This document shows, piece by piece, positions 9,401 to 11,128 of a stretch of 11,128 bases of DNA. The notes beneath the pieces are model-generated. The model was given only the letters and a program-made list of their open reading frames with translations. It was not told the origin of the DNA and made no database searches. Source of the stretch: Nitrospinota bacterium (lineage in GTDB: Bacteria > Nitrospinota_A > UBA7883 > JADGGD01); assembly GCA_015229165.1 (NCBI GenBank), contig JADGCD010000053.1, positions 1 to 11,128 on the forward strand, read 5' to 3'. The position numbers and the translations under genes are program-made. Position 1 is the first letter of the stretch; every line of letters starts with the position of its first letter.

Positions 9401-11128
9401 ACACCAAACTGGTAAAACTTCCGCTCACCATCGAAGCGCCCAAACCGGCCAAACCCACCATCGAGGCCCTGGACCAGGACGACGGCGGCGCCGATTTCAT
9501 CACCCGCCACGGGCGTGGCGGCACCCTGACCGTGTTTGGCCGCAGTCCGGCAGGGACCACGGTGGAGGCAAGCTACATCTGGACTCCCGCCGGGGGTTCC
9601 GCAGGCAGCTCCACCCCGGTGACCCCCACGGTGGATCCGATCACCGGGGCCTGGTCGGCTTTGCTTCCGGCACAGTCTGCGGATGGCAGTTACTCCCTTG
9701 CCGTTGTTGCCAGAAACGCCAACAACGTCGCCAGCGACGAGGTCAAGCAGACCATCGTGGTGGATACCACTCTGCCCGCAGCTCCCAACTTGAGCGCGGA
9801 CAGCACCACATCGGCTCGTCCGCTGCTCTCCGGCACCGCCGAAACCGGAGCCGTGATCACGATTTACGATGGTTCCACCGCCCTGGTTTCCTTCAATCCC
9901 ACGGGCACCGACTGGCAGTATCAGTTGCCCCTCTCCTGGGCACAGGGCGGTGGCAGCCATGCCCTGACGGCCAAACAGACCGACGTGGCGGGCAACACCA
10001 GCGTCGCTTCCGGCACGGTGAACGTCAACCCGTCCGGCGGCAGCGTGGGGCTGACCTTCAACACCATCACCGGTGACGACTCCATCGACCAGAACGATCG
10101 TACCGGTGGCGTCACCCTGCAGGGGACCACCAGCGGTGCGTCGGTTTATTTGCGCATCAACGGCGCGGCGGTCAGCGGTTCGCCCACCGTGACCTCGGGG
10201 GCATGGAGCTATACCCTGAGCAGTGCCGACATCACTGCGCTCAATGCCAGCGACGCGGCCATCACGGTGTTCGACAGCAATCCGAACAGCGCCACCAACG
10301 CCAGGCAGACCATCGACCTGGGCGGGGCCACCGCCGGAACCTATACCCTCTCCTTGTGCGTGGACGGCAAGACCACCACGACTTCGTCTCTTGCCTTCGA
10401 CGCCAACGACACGGCCATCCAGAGCGCCCTGGCGGCCCTCAAACTGCCTGGCGCGGTCTACTCGGTCAGCAGCAAGGTGGTGACCTTCGACGGCTCGCTG
10501 GCGGGACGGGCGATTCCCACCATGGTGCTCAACGCCACCTCGTTGACGGGCGCCACCAGCGCCGGGGTGACCACGACGCAAAGCGGCACCGGCGTCTCGG
10601 CCCTGGCTCGCACCGTGAGTTGGGTGGCCGACAATACCGGTACCGCCACCGGCAACGACGCGCCGGTGATCACGGCCTTCACCGGTTCCGGACAGACCCC
10701 CACCGTGGCCGGCAGCGCCATGGCCAATGCCAGCGTCAAGCTGTACATGAACACCACCAGTACCTTGCTTGCCACCGTCAAGGCCGATGCCAACGGCAAC
10801 TGGCGGGTGGATCTCACCGGGGTCTCCCTGACCGGCACGGACAGCCTGTTCGCCACCGCCACGGGCAGTTCGGAAAGCGCGGCCTCGGCTTCGGTCAAAT
10901 GCGTGACCGCCGCGCCCTCCCTGACCTTTGCCCCGCTGCCCGCCACCATTCTGGCCGCCGACGCGGCGCGCGGCGTGGTGCTGAAGGGTCTGACCGGCGC
11001 ATCGGCCACCTCGGTGACCCTTTCCGCCAACAATCAGAGCTTCAACGCCACCTTGCAACCGGCGGTGGGTGGTCAGCAGTGGAGCGTGGTTCTGAGCGCC
11101 GCCAACCTGGCGGCCATCGGCGACGGGG
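460..11128 (+). CDS. Giant beta-solenoid / Ig-repeat surface adhesin, 5' end cut by group II intron, 3' end beyond window
   Basis: This is probably an exported adhesin or surface structural protein. Frame 1 is open from after a TAG at 430-432 to the last base, over 3,550 codons. The first ATG (460) lies in antisense intron sequence and has no ribosome binding site, so it is at best an accidental start; genuine gene sequence begins at 473. Counting from 460, the domains are: beta-solenoid strand repeats (residues ~6-1034); a Trp/Tyr-rich region (~1038-1627) containing a C-type-lectin-like domain (~1394-1518, with WIG, EPN and WND); a second solenoid (~1628-2230) with an EF-hand loop (1998-2009); a flagellin-IN-like module (~2368-2449); and Ig-like domains (~2628 onward). 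I see only two cysteines, which is usual for giant secreted adhesins. No signal peptide, TPS domain, RTX tail or anchor is visible, so type I and two-partner secretion both remain possible. The frame and strand are near certain. Function is inferred from architecture. Confidence 0.88.
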   Translation, partial: MPSTHLDHTVNFLPGSINLHGVGDVSMLGLLLAGGRSEMKRDANGKYIGRNIVHYDVDSTVSVGADRQLFIGTDITAGKKVDLIGGLDSRAASIGSPYTGRGLVLYGSASVATTRANGEINLNAPGRVDILAPGDVNELTFADWPVSADGRLNQDVTLVVQLDRVSFTVEATVTVTAASTASNTTLSDLLADIDTALATSTWKVVQTDGTTTPALDTTYAGFAAMPDYDAIVLDARAKLRDGHIRLVGPYEIKVLAAGSVNASDLGVTFGSGVTELHSGSRHALDASGQGSTVTIGKPGGPNGKLYIAGKVRAYSGINLNSGASADGKDIDLDATGVLETIDGDIAFQAGENGVLQGDVLAHGAGRDVTIRSGRSLTIEGLIEANDQVRLTGGDGTLVTTPGASGYRSFTLANTATVRTLDAGGGITLTGTNQVYLDGTVETSLANQTISLSSSQGELILNRTSGRINAAGQLDISARDMVLDGPVISTFVAGNATAEIRLSAVRDAYLNGNLTTASQGDVSVSVGRSLSMIDSAWSAGSFTVAATDVTLGDGAGRGVTLDAGSALTMNLAGKLQVHQGVLLTTRNANSTIDLAAGDINVAGTLFAGARVSGGAAIANADGADLRVTAANTLRLGNGSVGGNAQATGNVTLMGGSGASNLAYRGAGLWIDNRSTVASANVAASASGTITLEGRRDLRIDGFVNATRSGGIVNVAADHLLTLTGMIQGHTSVNLTGGVRDATGLTVESAALVYKRNSSLNNVNQGTYFVDDQDRWMDASGNLVLDDAGNFMSETSSGAFASISDQQGGEPIRLTGAVVDTGDGGTIRIQGFGTMRLDGMFGQPYKTGSTPPVAVHVGTVRILGSSTGQTLVYGDINAENLIEITGQTLTVAEGAAFKSWAGDIDIVAGGNLLIQSNQTGLGNAMLDAKESVYLRANTLYQAGDVSAVNHVWLNAARDIALYGTVATSAADGVIDLRAGLSTTTSDDDARGTIARADLGAGTIYVLGDGKVQTLGSANLLAGTDLILNAMAAVDAGSRQVATPVISNEQVTYQIITGYNQVVDQVIDVPVVKWVTTTVTEQVGMESVKSGYYFTTMDVSLTQDGYFNGSTKREWFVEGVDYRNSSSSTGSGYAMTAADWAATGVAAPPLTADGNQPTFNQLSDLQRDAVLRALGYKKLFTFAAANLKKHQVINGNTTVVNWTPDWSLAPAAGTTRAMQTVNIPVDGWNDKWVYMPVGAEADVLRVVSQGAPVTWYEQVGSYKEMANVYYTQDKSARTQSAATGYERYWGLFPALGNKWISEYPTATNSDFDNSPLRYSVTYQNQGNWIYSLSDGTSNVAKARTPSWYGANPSVVGNDLVGNYTITPAGYNAISSSIAGGPETANWTVYVGQNTSYVPVRYHYIQSGYVYPDVWNQPLAQPTNARQNDGVWRSVVNDDGSLRDGHVWIGIHRQNNIGISTSNQWSGPFVYTSTGQGIIWAPWLPGEPNGQSGYEWVGEMITGNGGGGYWNDHDDNTYVAHYVTVSGGYWNNTNIYETFRQYSKPWTSINFAVNDVRQNLNYQWVSNSTDVFDNRPKFRTYDVTTKVVETARLTLYRDDPVYQDQTVTNSVRVDSGDPDTYGLFGRDSFDVGNLNVDVGRDARFSGIVKVSGALAVTTVRDLTLAGGTKTAEFQVTGNTLATVGRDATFDRASLATLGGNFSIVAGGNIHALGTANVTGAADWRADGDVNPNGTLTAANIIIAAGHDGVGGIAGDLHANLSATDITLSAGGVRGDIVFNQSGVTASGTLTLTAGGGNLRAYGNALHADIAVIGAMHDITGVDVGNDFLISASTLTASAESLRLANRGDLHAVNLTASAGDLQLSVDGNLVADQVSATGAVTLRTPLVTTLTRDLTVGTLSSGGVLTLDAGSTIRQTGAKSMTASRLNLTANESSTLIGLNVATLDARLLRVGNLDLTTTGAGTLTVERLATVDGTIALASSRNLDLRQVTSGRGASRTPTVDVNGNGQIDLEELPLDLAITTSGAIGGLGTGTHIAVNTDAGGAIRLLAATGIGGINVDVAELRDIESTLGDIVITDVATANRRLLRVTSAEALAGNLTLTSNVTLDVLKAHAAAAGQALTLTSSAGDVLIRAASAGGDLAAGASVLLDANRTLTIDPSVWVDASQSVTFRAGTSFTVPTLHNYATPVLTVVSGEDILVNDELRVGLTAQNTRVELRSGRDITVNAPIGDTQGSAVDDIVLYADGSSARAVQQRDDVTGLRMIQGASGQVYFEGTLPVDPTSRTYSPAGSYYTSLVGGKYVQDARDYRTNAAGVALRVLSDNADGTGALYALAGSDASGWSVGGLFAAPSATDLAAGKVIQIIDRSLVTLNNLAGAERASMTLSGLSVAGTVGIKLGVAGGNAPTVSATVTTGDLSALATAINAQTATTGITAAAIGGQLTLSRNDNQGINLSGFTHSVKGTLNVSGTQMSAITLETASQELLAFALTPKTQMEHASTITLNQGRTPYNRVSIDALSPVGTTNGNIVLSASQNLDLDAIRLHATGDLSIKTSGGAEAGQVMTLENSAGRVFANQVLNADQAANGVTWNLSGLANGSYTLRSVLRDSDGNVSYSGSYTTFTVSGSGASSAVPAALTPVITAPGSVVADPQTMLQGTGARAWTRVRLFEGATQVAEARADGSGNWKAALPVLADGSHAITARNVDDAGNLGSFSSAVTFTVDSQAPVAPQIAGYAAGTLSGTAEANALVKVYLNGGVNPVGTVSADGAGNWSLAHALADGSHAFRAMATDAAGNASGISGSLNVRIGAVANPALTITAPGTINSLAAFSGFTLTGGTDVGAGVKVTINGVDHAAWVEGASWSYTLSDTDITDLQTASGQFSVTATTPAGGTTTQNGSATLALTLPTLTVGISDNTITLAERLTGAVFTLSGTSSGSSVILANADGVVFKTLVPANGAWSYDLGDNDIQQLGSGSVDAVVIASDAANNTKLVKLPLTIEAPKPAKPTIEALDQDDGGADFITRHGRGGTLTVFGRSPAGTTVEASYIWTPAGGSAGSSTPVTPTVDPITGAWSALLPAQSADGSYSLAVVARNANNVASDEVKQTIVVDTTLPAAPNLSADSTTSARPLLSGTAETGAVITIYDGSTALVSFNPTGTDWQYQLPLSWAQGGGSHALTAKQTDVAGNTSVASGTVNVNPSGGSVGLTFNTITGDDSIDQNDRTGGVTLQGTTSGASVYLRINGAAVSGSPTVTSGAWSYTLSSADITALNASDAAITVFDSNPNSATNARQTIDLGGATAGTYTLSLCVDGKTTTTSSLAFDANDTAIQSALAALKLPGAVYSVSSKVVTFDGSLAGRAIPTMVLNATSLTGATSAGVTTTQSGTGVSALARTVSWVADNTGTATGNDAPVITAFTGSGQTPTVAGSAMANASVKLYMNTTSTLLATVKADANGNWRVDLTGVSLTGTDSLFATATGSSESAASASVKCVTAAPSLTFAPLPATILAADAARGVVLKGLTGASATSVTLSANNQSFNATLQPAVGGQQWSVVLSAANLAAIGDG
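472..473 (-). other. Group II intron 5' splice junction / insertion point in the adhesin gene
   Basis: CACACAC occupies 468-474, so the intron could start with GTGTG at 472 or at 474. I prefer 472, because GTGTG is then followed by a 9-base CTGGGCATG block with the same spacing as the family's CCCGGCATG. The minus-strand exon then ends in ATCGAGGT, making CGAGGT the expected IBS1. On the plus strand, adhesin coding sequence resumes at 473, and codon 472-474 is a hybrid of intron and exon. Confidence 0.6.
475..3560 (+). other. Beta-solenoid region I (filamentous-haemagglutinin-like strand repeats)
   Basis: This part of the adhesin is built of short, degenerate strand-turn repeats of the type G-x-L/I-x-L/V-x-A-G-x-x-I/L-x-L/V-x-G. 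Examples are AANTLRLGNGSVGGNA near 2341 and ASGTITLEGRRDLRIDGFVN near 2509. Gly, Ala, Asn, Asp, Thr and aliphatic residues dominate, and charged helices are absent. Known proteins with this pattern (FHA and related hemagglutinins) fold as long right-handed beta-helices. The region starts abruptly at the intron junction with no signal peptide, so its N-terminal end is missing. Repeat lengths are irregular and there is no long nucleotide-level duplication that I could see. Confidence 0.7.
928..1275 (+). other. Flagellin-IN-like module inside solenoid I
   Basis: The segment runs VTVTAASTASNTTLSDLLAD and on through IDTAL, then after about 35 residues RLVGPYEIKVLAAGS and NASDLGVTFG. The pattern is a beta strand, a short Thr/Ser-rich turn, an amphipathic helix of the form TLxDLLxxIxxAL, then strands. 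It resembles the flagellin hook IN motif and similar modules embedded in giant bacterial surface proteins. The resemblance is by eye only. A small independent fold interrupting the solenoid is the safest statement. Confidence 0.4.
3571..5340 (+). other. Central Trp/Tyr-rich non-solenoid region of the adhesin
   Basis: Composition changes sharply here. Trp and Tyr, scarce on either side, become frequent, and Lys, Arg, Gln and Glu rise. The region opens with paired strand-like segments (VTYQIITGYNQVVDQVIDVP, then VVKWVTTTVTEQVG). It contains a likely helical stretch (LSDLQRDAVLRALGYKKLF, about 3934-3990), runs through several WY-rich blocks into the lectin-like domain, and closes with another strand-rich segment (FRTYDVTTKVVETARLTLYR, 5182-5241). 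After 5341 the solenoid pattern resumes. It reads as one large domain, or a set of domains, displayed as an insertion in the solenoid. Apart from the lectin-like part I do not recognise the fold. Confidence 0.6.
4640..5015 (+). other. C-type-lectin-like domain (cysteine-free, EPN and WND motifs)
   Basis: The order of hallmarks fits a C-type-lectin-like fold: WIGI (4789-4800), a Trp-rich run ending WLPGEPNG (EPN at 4906-4914), EWVGEM (about 4930-4947), and YWND (WND at 4975-4983) followed by a final strand AHYVTVSG. In characterised C-type lectins, EPN with the Asn-Asp of WND binds the second calcium and gives mannose-type sugar preference. The paired cysteines of animal lectins are absent, as in some bacterial versions. 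A carbohydrate-binding role is plausible but not shown. The N-terminal boundary is approximate. Confidence 0.62.
5341..7140 (+). other. Beta-solenoid region II
   Basis: After the central region the protein returns to short strand repeats, for example GNLNVDVGRDARFSGIVKVS at 5341 and further units such as TLTAANIIIAAGHD near 5647 and GNLTLTSNVTLDVLK near 6733. Composition again is Gly/Ala/Thr/Asn/Leu-rich with almost no aromatic residues. It is the same type of structure as the first solenoid, so the lectin-bearing block is flanked by solenoid on both sides. From about 7140 the repeats become irregular and lead to a linker. Confidence 0.65.
6451..6486 (+). other. EF-hand / dockerin-type calcium-binding loop
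   Basis: The twelve residues DVNGNGQIDLEE match the EF-hand loop exactly: D at 1, N at 3, N at 5, G at 6, hydrophobic I at 8, D at 9 and E at 12. The flanks are solenoid strands rather than a clear helix pair, which is more like the single calcium loops seen in dockerins and other secreted bacterial proteins. It probably binds Ca2+ and stiffens or kinks the rod locally. Confidence 0.65.
7141..8340 (+). other. Linker region between solenoid II and the Ig array
   Basis: This stretch of the adhesin mixes several things: a short Tyr-rich segment (about 7261-7370), a flagellin-IN-like module (about 7561-7806), a brief return of solenoid-like strands (about 7930-8100), and a fibronectin/Ig-like beta sandwich remnant around NGSYTLRSVLRDSDGNVS (8230-8283). 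It looks like a transition from rod to bead-on-string architecture. No catalytic motif is recognised. Confidence 0.45.
7561..7806 (+). other. Flagellin-IN-like module
   Basis: The order is strand (TVGIKLGVAG), Thr/Val strand (TVSATVTTG), helix (DLSALATAINAQ), then TTGITAAAIGGQLTLSRND followed by QGINL. The sequence DLxxLxxAIN followed by TTGI-A-A and L-L-S is characteristic of the flagellin hook IN motif. Such modules also occur singly in giant bacterial surface proteins with no role in flagella. This is the clearest of the two copies in the window. Confidence 0.5.
8341..11128 (+). repeat. Array of bacterial Ig-like domains (about nine units visible), open at right edge
   Basis: These are tandem, diverged units of about 85-110 residues. 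Two types alternate in blocks. Type A has SGTAE-x-A-x-V-x-V-Y, then DGxGNW, then LADGSHA and TDAAGN, as at about 8341-8607, 8608-8860, 9769-10020 and 10660-10908. Type B ends GxWSYxLSxxDIxxL, with Trp at 9022, 9313, 10204 and 11080, as at about 8872-9150, 9157-9435, 10045-10320 and 10909 onward. A longer unit lies at about 9436-9768. Such arrays make the extended stalk of large adhesins (BapA, LapA and SiiE types). The last unit is cut by the window at its DLAAL-type motif (NLAAIGDG), so more copies probably follow. Confidence 0.75.
10321..10620 (+). other. Inserted beta-rich module between Ig-like units
   Basis: Between two Ig-like units lies a segment of a different kind: GTYTLSLCVDGKTTTTSSLAF, then a helix-like NDTAIQSALAALKL, then strands ending VTTTQSG. 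The combination strand, T-rich turn, A-x-x-x-Q-x-A-L helix, strand recalls modules repeated in other giant bacterial proteins, but I cannot name the family with confidence. It holds one of the only two cysteines seen in the adhesin (10351-10353). Confidence 0.4.

Noticed and set aside
9238..11058. 606-codon minus-strand open frame
   Set aside because: Antisense shadow of the Ig array. Its low-complexity Gly/His/Arg-rich sequence mirrors the Ala/Thr/Gly codons of the plus strand.

Overview
This window holds two things: the 5' part of a group II intron on the minus strand (1-472), and one very long stretch of a giant, secreted, adhesin-like gene on the plus strand (473 to the right edge, still open). 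Both are incomplete: the intron runs off the left edge and the giant gene runs off the right edge. I see no other genes. The organism cannot be fixed from the window. The high GC, the strong preference for G/C-ending codons and the protein architecture suggest a high-GC Gram-negative bacterium, probably Pseudomonadota, Desulfobacterota or a relative. That is inference only.

Intron (1-472, minus). Read on the minus strand, the sequence starts with GTGTG, followed by the stem-loop GAGGTGAAAGTCCTC, GNRA-capped hairpins and the block CTGACGAACAGAA. All of these are typical of domain I of bacterial group II introns. At the left edge a Shine-Dalgarno site and ATG open a reading frame (MNEKQQKIQYSLA, then off the window), which should be the intron-encoded reverse transcriptase/maturase. 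The base composition is visibly less GC-rich than the gene it abuts.

Giant gene (473-11128, plus). Frame 1 has no stop from 433 to the end of the window, giving more than 3,550 residues with neither the native start nor the stop. In order it contains: a first beta-solenoid region of filamentous-haemagglutinin-like short Gly/Ala/Asn-rich strand repeats (about 475-3560), with a flagellin-IN-like module inside it; a different, Trp/Tyr-rich central region (3571-5340) that ends in a cysteine-free C-type-lectin-like domain with EPN and WND motifs; a second beta-solenoid (5341 to about 7140) carrying a perfect EF-hand calcium loop; a linker with a flagellin-IN-like module; and an array of bacterial Ig-like domains (8341 to the end). 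This is the layout of a giant exported surface adhesin. The secretion signals at both ends lie outside the window.

Relationship. The intron 5' end abuts coding sequence that looks internal, with no signal peptide or promoter between them. The simplest reading is that a group II intron inserted into the adhesin gene in antisense orientation and split it, because an antisense intron cannot splice out of the adhesin mRNA. Three very long minus-strand open frames (949, 1853 and 606 codons) are shadows of the adhesin. They lie codon-on-codon opposite it and exist because the adhesin uses TTA, CTA or TCA only twice in 10.6 kb.
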